A stretch of 64,000 nucleotides of DNA from Prosopocoilus inquinatus (lineage: Eukaryota > Arthropoda > Insecta > Coleoptera > Lucanidae). The stretch lies in the NCBI GenBank assembly GCA_036172665.1, contig CM069876.1:46717001-46781000 (forward strand), written 5' to 3'. Position 1 is the stretch's first letter. Every line of letters begins with the position of its first letter. Made by a program: the position numbers and the translations under genes. A model generated the notes under the pieces. That model was not told the DNA's origin and made no database searches. It worked only from the letters and a program-made list of their open reading frames with translations. This document shows, in pieces, positions 33,946 through 45,464 of this stretch.

Positions 33946-34504
33946 GTGTAAACAGATTTCGAAACGCAAAACTGCAAATAAAGAAAAATACAAATGCCGA
34001 ATATGCGATTGTCAACTTGCAAATCGTAAAAATTTGCGCAGTCATATTTTAATACACACCGGCGAGAAGCCATTCAGTTGTGACCTGTGCGATTACAAAT
34101 GCCGACAATCTAGGCGTTTGAAACAGCATAGGTTAAGGCACACCAGCGAGAAGCCGTACAGTTGTGATCTTTGCGATTTTAGTTGCCGACTGCTCATGAC
34201 TTGGAAGTGTCACCAGCTGGGGCACAGCAACGGGAAATCGTTCGGTTGTGATCTTTGCGATTATAAATGCCGAGAGCTCAGTGCTCTGAAATCGCATGAG
34301 TTGACACACGCCGACGAGAAACGGTTAAGTTGTGATCAGTGCGATTTTAAATTCGTGCGGCTGACCCATTTGGAACGGCATATGTTAACGCATACCAACG
34401 GGAAGCGGTTCGGTTGTGATTTTTGCGCTTATAAATCCCGACAGGCCAATCTTTTGAAAGTGCATAAGTTAGGACACCAATGGGAAGCTAACAATCACTT
34501 CTAA
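33946..34504 (+). CDS. zinc-finger exon 10: near-identical copy of exon 7, 6 fingers
   Basis: The acceptor, cap (CKQISKRKTANKEK) and all six fingers repeat exon 7. Differences I can see are Asn to Ser in the linker after finger 2, and FSC to FGC plus loss of the extra Cys (CAYKC to CAYKS) in finger 6. No zinc ligand is changed. None of these lies at helix positions -1, 2, 3 or 6, so the two products should read the same DNA. The copy sits 4.14 kb downstream with exons 8 and 9 in between. Confidence 0.9.
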
Positions 34505-34778
34505 ATTGCAGAGGTTTTTTAAAGTTAGGACAGAATCAAATTAGCTAATCATAATAGAGCCACAATCTCGTCTTTCCTATTAAATGTTTTGAAATGAATT
34601 TAGCGTTTTTTTATTTTTATTTTTAATTTAGTTGATAATCCACCTGAGTTAAGATGTTAATAAAACTCGTCGCGTTAGCTCAGCTGGAAGAGAGGTCGGC
34701 ATGTAACCGATGTCTATCATTCACTGTTGAATAGTGATATTGAAATACAGTATTTTACTTTTTGTCGTATTATACATA
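34505..34778. other. duplicated 3' flank of exon 10 with truncated tRNA-like sequence
   Basis: It copies 30361-30640 with small changes. 34669-34714 repeats the truncated tRNA-Thr-like fragment (gtcgcgttagctcagctgg and a paired anticodon arm). Confidence 0.6.
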
Positions 34779-34911
34779 GGGCCGATTTCATAATAGGGCT
34801 TTAAATTTAAAGTTACTTTAACCTAAAAAAAAAAAAAAATACATTTGTTTACCTATTCTTAAAGTGACTTAATTAATTAAAGCTTGCTTAAAGACTGATT
34901 ATGAAAACGGG
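34779..34911. mobile_element. palindromic element C
   Basis: The ends are ggccgatttcataata-like and attatgaaaacgggc-like, with inner aaagttactttaacct and attcttaaagtgac arms. Cleaner copies lie at 50759-50883 and 61023-61147. Confidence 0.7.
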
Positions 34912-34978
34912 CAGTAGTGATGATGTAAGTTCCTTAAATGACACCGGTCATGATAGTGGTCGTAATAAAAATGACGGA

Positions 34979-35051
34979 GTCACGCTAGCTCAGCTGGAAG
35001 AGAGGTCAGCATGTAACGGATGCGTCCCGGGTTCGATTCCTGGATGTGACA
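34979..35051 (+). tRNA. tRNA-Thr(TGT)-like sequence, probably a SINE head or pseudogene
   Basis: A full cloverleaf can be drawn. The acceptor stem gtcacgc/atgtgac pairs in 6 of 7 positions including one wobble. The D arm is gctc/gaga with the last pair lost. The anticodon arm is gtcag-catgtaa-cggat with one mismatch, and the T arm ccggg-ttcgatt-cctgg is complete. The anticodon would be TGT. Position 33, almost always T, is A, and there is no intron. The B box ggttcgattcc is intact. Two truncated relatives lie upstream, so a tRNA-derived repeat is more likely than a working tRNA. Confidence 0.55.
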
Positions 35052-35510
35052 GAATTTTTCTGTCCTGTTAGTGGTTCTTTTCCTTAATGAAATTATTATA
35101 TTGCAAAGAAAACCTTGCACATGTTTACGTAATAATAATAATACGACAACAGAGAAAAATGAATCATCGAGAGTTTCAAGAACACAGCGTTACGTCAATC
35201 GTCCACGCCACACCGGAAAGCAGGTCAACTTCAGATATAAATATCGATGCATTTTTCGATATAATGGAAGTTCATCGATATACTGATTATTATTGGCATT
35301 CGTCAAATAGCCGAGCGCCCTCGTGCAAAATATATTTCCGCGACTTCTCGTTAAACAATGCAACAATAATTTATTGCGTTTCGAGAAAATTTATTCGTTT
35401 TCTGCGACGAACAGATTTTCTCGAAACGAAAGTTCATGGACGTGCGCGATATCAAAACTGACTTCACAGTGATACAGATATCACGATATCGCCCATCACT
35501 AACTATGATG
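35052..35510. other. non-coding stretch
   Basis: Overlapping short ORFs in several frames show no known motif. Some ttctcgaaacg/cgtttcgagaa inverted words occur near 35378-35430. No gene is called. Confidence 0.4.
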
Positions 35511-36319
35511 AATTGAATTGACTGAGCATTCACATCAAAGCAGAAAGCCCGTTGGCTCCCTTCCACTCGTCACATGTACGAAAACCCGTTCTCTAATCAT
35601 AACAATAAAAGTAAATACGCAAACGTTTTTCTTTATTTTAATTATTCCTTGGTCTGGTGAGTATGAACTGACGAGCAGTTTTTTTGTTTCTGATTTTAAT
35701 TATTTAATCGGCGCTAAAAATAATTTCGTATTATTCAAATAGAGATCAATCGATTGTTAATTTTAACAAGTTTTTGACGTAATTGAATTGACTGAGCATT
35801 CACATCATGGCAGAACGCCCCTTGGCTCCCTTCCACCCGACACATGTACGAAAACCCGTTCTGTAATCATAACAATAAAAGTAAACATGCAAACGTTTCC
35901 CTTTTTTTAATTATTCCTTGGTCTGGTGAGTATGAACTAACGAGCAGTTTCTTGTTTCTGATTTTAATTATTTAATCGGCGCTAAAAATTATTTCGTATT
36001 ATTCAAATAGAGATCAATCGATTGTTAATTTTAACAAGTTTTTGACGTAATTGAATTGACTGAGCATTCACATCATGGCAGAACGCCCCTTGGCTCCCTT
36101 CCACCCGACACACGTACGAGAATCCGTTCTCTAATCATAACAATAAAGGTAAACATGCAAACGTTTTCCTTTTTTTAATTATTCCTTGGTCTGGTGAGTA
36201 TGAACTAACGAGCAGTTTATTTGTTTCTGATTTTAATTATTTAATCGGCGCTAAAAAATAATTTCGTATTATTCAAATAGAGATCAATCGATTGTTAATT
36301 TTAACAAGTTTTCGACGTA
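35511..36319. repeat. three tandem repeats of about 270 bp
   Basis: The units start aattgaattgactgagcatt at 35511, 35781 and 36049, and end caagtttttgacgtaa or caagttttcgacgtaa. They share cttggtctggtgagtatgaa and aatcggcgctaaaaa. A diverged single unit with the same order of words lies at about 38570-38790. Confidence 0.9.
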
Positions 36320-36324
36320 ACGAG

Positions 36325-36475
36325 GGGTCCGTTCTGTATGAAAATCGTTAAATTTAAAGGGCTTTTAATTTTTTTTTTTTTGCATTTGCAATAACAACCA
36401 ATCATGAAACTGCATTTTACATTTTAAAACTTCTGTAAATTTTAACAGCCTGCTAATTAGTTATAGAACGTCCCC
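36325..36475. mobile_element. palindromic element D, diverged copy
   Basis: The outer ends are ggtccgttctgtatg and atagaacgtcc-like; the inner words aagggctttt, aatcatgaaactgcatttta and tttaacagcctg match the copies at 18403 and 18549. Confidence 0.6.
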
Positions 36476-36672
36476 TTGAGTCATAAATACCTAAGAAATG
36501 AAGGACAAAGAAATCGTAGACTTCGAATGTTTTCTCTGCGCGAGTTGTCCGTCTTTTTCTAATATAAGGACACGCAGCGACTTGTAACTACTGTGTATAA
36601 TTGAAGTAAAAAGGTAATTTTTTTTTTGTATAAATGTAAAATAATTGACGTCCTTTAATAAGAGAGTGATTA

Positions 36673-36878
36673 CCAGGGAAAAGAATTCGGGCCACTTTTC
36701 GGCGAACGCTATGAAAATTTAGTACTCGGACTGTACCAGCTTCGCCTACAATAATTTCTGCGAAATGTGAATGCCTCCCACTCAATAATAATTCGATGCA
36801 TCAGGGCCGCGGAAAGGCGGTAGGAGTAAATAGTACATTCGACGTAAACGCTAAATGGTCTGAATTCTTTTCCTTGGT
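36673..36878. mobile_element. MITE family B
   Basis: The ends are CCAGGGAAAAGAATTC and GAATTCTTTTCCTTGG, flanked by tgatta on both sides, a 6-bp target duplication. An antisense ORF inside is conserved only because the element is. Confidence 0.85.
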
Positions 36879-37009
36879 GATTAATTACAGTTCATAATAG
36901 GACGATTACTTTACGACTTTCAATTATATTGAAAGTACGCTGTGAGAAGTTCTACGTTCTACAGGATGTTTTAAAATATTGTCCCGTACCTAAAGAGAAT
37001 TTAATAAAC

Positions 37010-37236
37010 AGGGAAAAGAATTTAGGCCACTCAGTGTTGGAGGCTTTTTACGTCGAATGTACTCCTTGCTTCCGCGGCTCTGATACGTCGAGTTGTTATT
37101 TATGAGTAGGAGGGGAGGGAGTGCAATGCGAGCGTTTTCATTCGGCAGGGATTGTTGTGGGCGTAGCTAATACAGCCCGAGTACTAAATTTTCGTGTTTT
37201 TCGTGGAACAACAAGCGGCCCGAATTCTTTTCCCTG
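37010..37236. mobile_element. MITE family B, reversed orientation
   Basis: The ends are cagggaaaagaatttaggcc and gaattcttttccctg. The interior runs in the opposite order to the copy at 36673 (cgcggctctgatac here, gcatcagggccgcgg there). The target duplication is imperfect (ttaata/ttaact). Confidence 0.75.
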
Positions 37237-37423
37237 TTAACTAAGTTGAGTTTCTTCTCAGTCATCCAAGTTTTGGACATAAAAACGACGGAAAATTTCT
37301 TCATTGCATGCTAAACTCAAACGCCAAGCTCTCAAACTTATCATTTCACTGCTAATAGTGATCGTCATTCGTACTTATGTCGGATATTATGCTCGTTATA
37401 TAACGTATGTTGTATTGTTTCAG

Positions 37424-37979
37424 ATGTAAATGGATTTCCGAAATCAAATCTGTAAATAAAGAAAAACTGAAATGCCGAATCTGTGATCATCAGCTTAGAA
37501 GTCGCAAGAGTTTGCGCTATCACATTCTCGTACATACCGGCGAGAAACCGTTCGGCTGTGATCTCTGCGATTACAAATGCCGAAACCTCGGCAGCTTGAA
37601 ACTTCACAAGCTGAAACACACCGACGAGAAGCCGTTCACTTGTGATCTGTGCGATTACGAATGCCGACATCTCGGAAATCTGAACGTTCACAAGCTGAAG
37701 CACGCCAACAAGAAGCCGTTCAGCTGTGATCAGTGCGATTTTAAGAGCCGGTGGCGTCAAGCTTTGAAACGCCACAAGTTAACGCACACCAACAAGAAGC
37801 CGTTCAGTTGTGATCACTGCGATTTTAAATGCCGACAGCGCGAAGACCTGAAACACCACACGTTGAAACACACTGACGAGAAGCCGTTCAGTTGTGAGCT
37901 TTGCGGTTATAAATGCCGGTGGCGAGAGGTTTTGAGGCGGCATAAGTTGAAACACCGACGGGAAGTCGTTTACTTGTGA
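37424..37979 (+). CDS. zinc-finger exon 11: 6 C2H2 fingers
   Basis: The acceptor TGTATTGTTTCAG ends at 37423. The cap is CKWISEIKSVNKEK and the first finger LKCRICDHQL, followed by five fingers ending KHRREVVYL and TGA. Exons 11 and 12 share a distinct upstream intron (ctaatagtgatcg and gttatataacgta before the acceptor), so they form a subfamily. Fingers 4-6 correspond to fingers 3-5 of exon 9, evidence that blocks of fingers have moved between cassettes. The KHRREAV-type tail is also found in exon 15 and, frameshifted, in exons 14 and 17. Confidence 0.88.
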
Positions 37980-39291
37980 TTAGGTCTGCACTGAGAAAAG
38001 TGAAACTGTTATAACGAGACACAGCAACATGAAATTCGTCAATCAAAATAGTTTTGTTACGGTTCAGAATCCCCGTCGCTCTGTATACTATTCCTTTTCG
38101 CATTTAAAGCGACGCTCTTGATATACTTATTTATTGTGCAATAATTAGTTCGGTCATAACTACACAACGGAACTTGGTACATGTACCGGTGGAAGGGAGG
38201 AGTAGGAGCGGACGGTTGTGCTTTCGCGTCCTGCGTTGATTTGAATATAGTAGGATGTTGACGTACTTATTTATTATGCAACAATTAGTTTCAGTCATAA
38301 CTACACAACGGCACTTGGTACATGTACCGGTGGAAGGGAGGAGTAGGAGCGGGCGGTCGCGCCTTCGCGACCCGCGTTGATTTGAATGTAGTAGGACTGT
38401 GATTCAAGTCAACACAGAGGCGAGTTCAGAAACTGTATCGCGAGATGCCTTGGGCCGTTTGAAATGGAAAGCAAAATACGCGAAATTACTTGCACGAGAG
38501 GGAAAAACTATTACCCAGAGCGCGCGCTTTTCTATTTCTGAACAGGCTCCAGGACGCGAAGGCGCGACCGCCCACTCCTACTCCTCCCTTCCACCGGTGC
38601 ATGTACCAAGTTCCGTTCTGTTGTCATGACAACAAAAATAAATGTGGAAACATTTTTTTCTCTTTTGATTATACCTCGGTCGTATGAAGCAAAGAGCAAT
38701 TTTCGTTTCTGATTATTTCAATTATTTGATTGGCGCTGAATGTCACTTCATATTATTCTGTCAGATCAATAGATCAAGCAAGCAAGCCATGTAAGAAAAT
38801 ATTTAAATTCATAAAATTGTGAACAAGTGAATTTTGAATATTTGACGTTTTGCGATTGGATAGAGAGGAGAACTCGTAATCTTTGATTGTTCCGTCTGCG
38901 TGAGTTTTTCTATCTCTTTCTTCTTTCTAACTCAGTCAGGGCGCTCAGCCATTTTATAATTCGAGTAAAAAAGTAGGAGTAATTCGTACAATCGTAAAAT
39001 AATCGACGTCCTTCAATAACGGAACGAGACGGCTCGTAATAGGACGATTATTTTACGACTTTCAATTTTATCGAAAATCTCTATACCCTGCAAAAGGTTC
39101 TGCTTTCTACAGGGTGTTAATTGGCTCGTGCCTAAGCAGAGTTTGGTGAGGTTTCTCCGCAGTTGACCGATTTTTGGGCGTCAAAATGGTTTTTTACAAT
39201 TTTGTGGAGTTTACAGTGTAAAGTCGTGTTCAAAAAAATTGTTGCACGTGCATTCCTGAAATTCAAATAAATGTTGTGCAAGTTTTGTTAC
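37980..39291. repeat. tandem and inverted repeat cluster
   Basis: About 38120-38265 and 38266-38400 are direct repeats (acaacgg, acttggtacatgtaccggtg, gaagggaggagtaggagcg). An inverted copy of the same words lies at about 38555-38620. 38570-38790 resembles the 270-bp unit at 35511. Two short sense ORFs at 38399-38687 fall within this repeat and are not called. 38790-39291 shows nothing recognisable. Confidence 0.65.
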
Positions 39292-40071
39292 ATACAGGGT
39301 GTTCATGGGAAGCCGCTACAATAGCTAACTTTCTTATTTGTATTTTTACGAAGTAACTTGAATTAGAAAAGTTTTAGGACCTTTCCTCCTCGTTTTTATG
39401 GCACTTTCGGAAAAACAAATGACAATCAGGTTTTCGAGATTTTCAATTGTTTTCAACTTTTTTAAATGGAAAATTATATTTTTTATCAGCGTATCGTTTT
39501 CAGGATGTCAAATTAAGTACGTCTCTAAAATATTCCCCTCCTAAGTCTACGATTTTATAAATTATTTGGTAAATAATGGTATTAGACATTTTAACACGTC
39601 GCGCTTTCGATATTTGACACGAGGGTTTTTAGTTTGAACTAAATTGAAACAAATTTTGAATCATGACAGTTCACAAAGGTCTGACAGTTTGAACACACTT
39701 CCTTTATTCTCTTGTTTCGAAGTACACAATATTGTATTCGTGAATAAAAAGACTGTCGTAACGATACACTTCTTCCCGCGAATATCAAGACTGAATTATT
39801 TATGAAATATTCTGTTTTGAGAGATATTTTTTCACAGACATACTTAATTTGACATCCTGAATGCGATCCCGTGATAAAAAACATAATGTTCCATTAAAAA
39901 AGTTGAAAACAATTGAAAATCTCGAAAACCTGATTGTCATTTGTTTTTTTGGAAGTACCATAAAATCGAAGAGGAAAGGTCCTAAAACTTTCCTAATTTA
40001 AGTTACTTCATAAAAATACAAATAAGAAAGTTATTAGCTATTGTAGCGGCTTCCCATGAACACCCTGTATA
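39292..40071. mobile_element. foldback element of about 780 bp with ACAGGGTGTT ends
   Basis: The left arm acagggtgttcatgggaagc is matched by its inverse gcttcccatgaacaccctgt at 40049-40068. Arms extend for about 240 bp or more (attgtcatttgttttt, tcaggatgtcaaattaagta and inverses). The core ORF on the minus strand (39639-39884) has no recognised domain. Confidence 0.85.
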
Positions 40072-40390
40072 CGGTTCCTGGCAATAATAATTATTATCCA
40101 ACAAAAATATTATTAAATTATTATTAAAAATATTATAAAACACAGCTGTACAACACCTTTTTGAACACACCTGTACGTCTAAATAAAAAAAAAGAAGAAA
40201 AACTGCTTAACCGGTTGTGGCCGAAAATTTCTTCGTTGCGCGCACGTCGTTGCTAAGCCCAAGCGCCAAGCTGTCAAAACCGTAACGTACGTCAAACTTT
40301 GCCATTATTTTTCTTTTTAGTTATCATATTATTGCTAATAGTGATCGCCCTTGTTATTGTTGTTATATAACGTAAGTTATATTGTTTCAG

Positions 40391-41786
40391 ACGTAAACGG
40401 ATTTCCTCCAAAACCAAAACCGTAAATAAAGAAAAACTGAAATGCCGAATCTGTGACAGTCAACTTAGGAGTCGCAAAAGTTTGCGCTATCACATCCTCG
40501 TCCACACCGGCGAGAAACCGTTCACCTGCGATCTCTGCGACTACAAATGCCGTCACCTCGGCAGCTTGAAAGTTCACAAGCTGAAACACACCGACGAGAA
40601 GCCGTTCGGTTGTGACCTGTGCGGTTACGAATGCCTGCAGCTCGCGAACTTGAAAAAACATAAGCTAACGCACACCAAGGAGAAACCGTTTAGCTGTGAG
40701 CTTTGCGATTATAAATGCCGACATCTCGGAAACCTGAACGTGCACAGGCTGAAACACGCCAACAAGAAACCGTTCAGTTGTGACCAGTGCGATTATAAAT
40801 GCCGACATCGCGTAAGCCTGAGGTATCACAAGCTGAAACACACCAACGAAAAGCCGTTTCGCTGTAACATTTGCTCCTTCGAATCGCGACGGCTCGGAGA
40901 CTTAAAACGGCATACGCTAACGCACACCGACGAGATGCCATTCAGTTGTGACCTTTGCGATTATAAATGCCGTCAGTTCGGAGTTCTGAAACAGCACAAG
41001 CTAAAACACACGCACGAGAAACCGCTCAGTTGTGACCTCTGCGATTATAAATGCCGATATCTCGCAAGTCTGAGATATCACAAGCTAAAACACGCCAAAC
41101 AGGAGGCATTCACTTGCGACCTGTGCGATTATAAATGCCTACAGCTCGGAAGTTTAACACAACACAAGCTAACGCACAGCGACGAGAAGCCGCTTTATTG
41201 CGAGCTCTGCGATTATAAGTGTCGGCAGCTCAGAGACTTGAAATGTCACAAGTTAAAACACGCCGACGAGAAGCCGTTCAGTTGTGATCAGTGCGATTAT
41301 AAATGCCGCCAGCTTAGAGATTTGAAATCTCATAAGTTAAAGCACACCGACGAGAAGCCGTTCAGTTGTGATTTATGCGATTATAAAAGCCGACAGCTCG
41401 GACACTTGAAATCTCACAAGTTAAAGCACACCAACGAGAAGCCGTTCGGTTGTGATCTTTGCGATTACGAATGCCGACAGCTCAGAGATCTGAAATGTCA
41501 CAAGTTGAAGCACACCGACGAGAAACCGTTCGGTTGTGAGCTTTGCGATTTTAAATGCCTACGACCGTCCCATTTGAAGCGGCATAAGCTGGTGCACACT
41601 GACGAGAAGCCGTTGAGTTGCGATCTTTGCGAGTATAAGTGCCGGTACCTTAAAGATTTGAAATGTCACAAGTTAAAGCACACCGACGAAATGCCGTTCG
41701 GTTGTGATCTTTGTGATTATAAGTGCCTGCGGCGCGAAAGTTTGAAACGTCACAAGTTGAAACACCAACGAGAAACAATTAAGTAA
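40391..41786 (+). CDS. zinc-finger exon 12: 16 C2H2 fingers
   Basis: The acceptor TTATATTGTTTCAG ends at 40390. The cap is RKRISSKTKTVNKEK and the first finger LKCRICDSQL, then 15 more fingers with HTDEKPF, HTNEKPF and HAKQEAF linkers; the tail is KHQRETIK and TAA. Fingers 10, 11 and 13 are nearly the same (CRQLRDLKCH or CRQLRDLKSH), pointing to recent tandem gain of 84-bp finger units. Finger 6 (CNICSFESRRL) is the most divergent. AATAAA lies at 41988. It is one of the longest intact arrays and keeps every zinc ligand. Confidence 0.9.
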
Positions 41787-42218
41787 ACGAGCTAATTAAA
41801 AAAAAAACTATTTTGCAAGTTTGCAGCTAAAAATACGTCACTTTTACCCATTTTTTATGTATTTTTTTTTTTAAAAAGACGCACCGAAACAAAATGGAAA
41901 TCAGTTCGGTGGCTTCTTTTTTTGTTCGTATTTTCTTAATATTTAAAGTAAATTATAAATGTATTGTTAAATGTAAAAATAATGTTAAATAAATATTTAA
42001 ACGCAGGGTTGGATTCGTTGGCTTCCGGTTGGAACCGTGTATCTCAGATTTCTGTAATGACAGTTTACGTTAAACCAAATGGATTATAAAATTTACTTCC
42101 GGAGTTTTTTTTCTTTTTCATATGCAGTCTCCCTTCAAAAGAGGAATAATTGTAAATACAAGAATGGAAGAAGGGAGTTTAAATACAGAAATGTCTCCCA
42201 AATACGGAAGAAACTAAT
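41787..42218. other. 3' flank of exon 12
   Basis: It is AT-rich with AATAAA at 41988-41993, followed by unremarkable sequence. A 70-codon ORF at 42079 runs into a foldback element and is not called. Confidence 0.5.
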
Positions 42219-42573
42219 ATACCGGGTGTTTTTAAAAAAAAAAAAACGTTCGGATACTGTAACCATGAATAGTACTCGCCAAGAGAAATAAAAAAGTCTG
42301 AGTAAGTATAGGTCCGCAAATAATTTTTTTTCAAGGATAGATGATGATGATTTTCCATTGTTCCAAGTTAAAAAATTGTATTATTAGATAATCACACGTT
42401 TACTGTTTGTTTCTTTATAATAATACAATTTTTGAACTTCAATGGAAAATCATCATCATCTATCCTTGAAGAAAATTATTTGCGGACCGATACTTACTAA
42501 GACTTTTTGTTGCTCATGACGAGTACCATTCATGGTTATAATATCCGAACGTTTTTTTTAAACACCCTGTATA
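42219..42573. mobile_element. foldback element of about 355 bp
   Basis: The ends are accgggtgttttt and aaacaccctgtat; inner arms share cgttcggata, ccatgaat, tatccttgaa and gatgatgattttccattg with their inverses. It is nearly a complete palindrome about a site near 42395. Confidence 0.85.
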
Positions 42574-43800
42574 CCACGATACATTCAAGAGCGTTTAGGA
42601 TAACAGTTGAATAACAACAAAATCTTTTTTTTTTTATTATAAGTATACAGCATAGGTTCCCAAACTTTTTGGGTTCGCTGCCCAGTTTCAAAGACACAAA
42701 TTTTTTAACGCCCCCCACCCCCTCCCTATCGATTATCAATAATGCAGAACTTAAATGTTCTCCTGACAAAGCCCCAAGCAGGGCGGAAACAGGCTGGTCG
42801 AGATTTTCACTGCAATCAAAAACGATTTGCAAAATTTTTTTTTTAAATGTTCAATAACGTTCTGATTTCAAAATCATGAAGTTATTTTAATTTTGGTTTA
42901 ATTAAGTCTGAAATCCTGCAAATTCTAATGAAAATTCCCAGTTTTTCCCGCACGTTTGAAAAATTATTAAATATCGGGTGTCCAGCAATTGTTGGACAGC
43001 CTTTTTTTTTAAACATCGACCTCTTAAAAGGAAATAAAAATGTTCATCTACCATCTCGAATTTAATTAATATTTCTAAAAAAAAAAAAAAACAATAGGTG
43101 CAGATATACGAATAATGTTAAATTTAAACTTTGTTAAATTATTTTGATTCGATGTTTTTTTTTTTTTTTATTTTAAACCGATCGCTCGCCGATTCTCTTA
43201 TGTTTATATTTGAATTGCCACTTTTATTCACTTTTGTTTTTATTTTTATCCAAACTTTCGTTAGTATTCTCGATTCGATTCATTTAGTTTCATAGAATTT
43301 TCATTTTCGTTGTATTTTCATCACCGATCGTCTTTTGTTTTGTGTGTCGTGTTGTCTTTAAAATTCATCATTTGACTTTTCGAGACGATCAATTGATCGA
43401 TCTTTGTTTTTTCTTTTAATCGATTTTATTTGCTTCGTTTTTACGTCGCAACTGTCAGTTTATTATCTTTTTTTTTGTTTTCTCTTTTGTTTAATTTGAT
43501 TCGACGTTATTTTGTCTTTTTTTTTTAATTATCGATTGATCGTCTTTTGTTTTCATTTACTCGATGTGCGTTTATTTTATGCTTTCATCTCGACGATTGA
43601 CATTCTGTATTAAAAATTGACAGGTAAGTAAGTTTCTTGACGCATCTAACAGAGGGCACTACGTACTTTATCGCAAAAAGTGCATGCATAGTGAACCTTC
43701 TCCGCATTTCATGCAATAAACGACATCATAATTATTTAAGTAAAGTGGGACTTTACAACACGGCAACAATAGGTGCTTTCTTTCGCTTTTTCTTGAATCG
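42574..43800. other. non-coding stretch with repeat fragments
   Basis: 42755-42840 carries the caagcagggcggaaacaggc and gcaatcaaaaacgatttgca arm of the family at 20915. 43080-43600 is T-rich with many cgat words. No gene is seen. Confidence 0.45.
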
Positions 43801-43807
43801 AAAGAAA

Positions 43808-44130
43808 GATTTTTTTTTTCTCAAGATACATGTCTCTCGTTTTTTGTAAAAAAAAGAACAAACTGCGTGTTAGGTTTAGAGTTAATCGGGAAACAAAATA
43901 CTATCAGAGTTGGTGCATTAGTCGACTTCGATTGAACAGACAACAAATAAAAAAACGGTCGGAGTTAGTTAAGATCGATGTTCAGAGTAGAACAAAAATA
44001 TGAAATCTAAAGATACATGACTCTCGTTTTTTTGAAGAAAAAAAAAAAGAGCAGAAAGAGCGTCAGGTTTAGAGTTAATGGGAAAACAAAAGACGATCGG
44101 AGCTGGTTCATTAGTTGACTCCGATTGAAC
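43808..44130. repeat. direct repeat of about 130 bp, two copies 190 bp apart
   Basis: Both copies share agatacatg, ctctcgtttttt, ggtttagagttaat and attgaac in order. They are diverged and non-coding. Confidence 0.65.
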
Positions 44131-45230
44131 TTAATCAAGTTCAGTTCTTCTAACTGAAGAACGAAAAATCGTAAAAATTGTGCCTTGCTGCAGCCTCAGT
44201 GGCGTAACTATCGTAGGGCAAAGCAAATGTTAAACAGAACACAGCGAGTTGTATTTATAATTTTTTCTCGGGTTTTGATATCTAAAATTCCAGATTTCTC
44301 CTCCCGCTCTATTTGTATATCCCGCAAAATTTCCACCACCGTCTCATTCTCATTTTTCCCGAAATTCGCGAAGTTTCCCGGTCATTGGCAGCACTGGCTT
44401 TAACGCGTCCCAATTGCCCGTGATCTCGCTACCGCCCCCCTAGAACGCTTCAGCGCCCACTGGCGGGCGCTACCGCCCACTTTGAGTGTTTGAGAGTGTT
44501 CAAAATCAGAACTAAATAATTCAAAGTTAAAAAAAAAATCACTCCGGTAGTCATGTATTATTTTATTTGTGGTTGCATTAAACAAGGTTATAAAAAGAAT
44601 TTACTGCACAATATAAATATTTGTAATTGAAGTCGACTCTTGTCCGATGAATATAAATCGCTGGCGAAACGTTGAGTGTACTTCCCAGCTTTCATAGTGT
44701 CCGGTTAGAATTTTGAAAACCATCTATTTAAACGTTTATAATATTTGTTTTGCAAATTATCACTAATTCAGATCAATAAATTGAAATATCGAATTAGAGC
44801 CGTACGATCTTAAAACTATTCGCAAAGTTCTGCGAGAGTTTCAAGCTAGATTGGTAAACACATCGGCTAAGAAGTTGTTATCGAGCCTCTTGAAGATTCA
44901 CTTTCACAATTTATTTATTTTTTTTTTTAATAAAACGCATTCGTGAATCAAGTTTCATGAATCTGTCACTTGTCACTTGTTGAATTTTATACTCGCTGCA
45001 ATCTCGCTGCTAGCTATGAAAGTATTATTATTTACGGTCCTCGGAAACAAAGTAAATTTTTATAAGTCTTTTAGAAATAATATGGAACGAGAAATTACAA
45101 TTTGTTTGTACCTCGCTTTTAGTTTGTTCGGCAATTACGAACTGCAGCTTCTTGAATTGCACTAGATTTTAATTTAAAAATACTTAAACTTGTAATTACT
45201 TGCAGTGAAGTTAATTTAAATTGTAAACGC
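44131..45230. other. non-coding stretch with repeat fragments
   Basis: A cagtggcgtaac motif near 44197 resembles hAT-like ends; 44640-44705 is a fragment of the 22455 foldback family (gcgaaacgttgagtgta). No gene is seen. Confidence 0.4.
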
Positions 45231-45234
45231 TTTG

Positions 45235-45360
45235 ACGGAGCAGCTGATCGCAGCGGCGCTGAGTTACGTCGTTCCTGCCTGAGATCCGGGAAGGCATTGA
45301 CCCTGGCCTGCTTCGGCCGCGGGTTGTAATTGAAGAGGCGGCCGCGTTCCACTTCTCGCT
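45235..45360. other. GC-rich island of unknown origin
   Basis: About 125 bp are clearly richer in G and C than the surroundings (gcggccgcg, ggcctgcttcggccgcggg). On the minus strand two frames are open; one reads RVNAFPDLRQERR. I do not recognise it. It may be a fragment of an older element. Confidence 0.35.
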
Positions 45361-45464
45361 ATGCCAACAGTTTTCAAACGGTTTAGTGAAAATCTGCCAC
45401 TGCATTTTTCTCGAAAACTATTACATTTATGTTGAGAATATCGACTGACTGGGCATTTTTAAAG

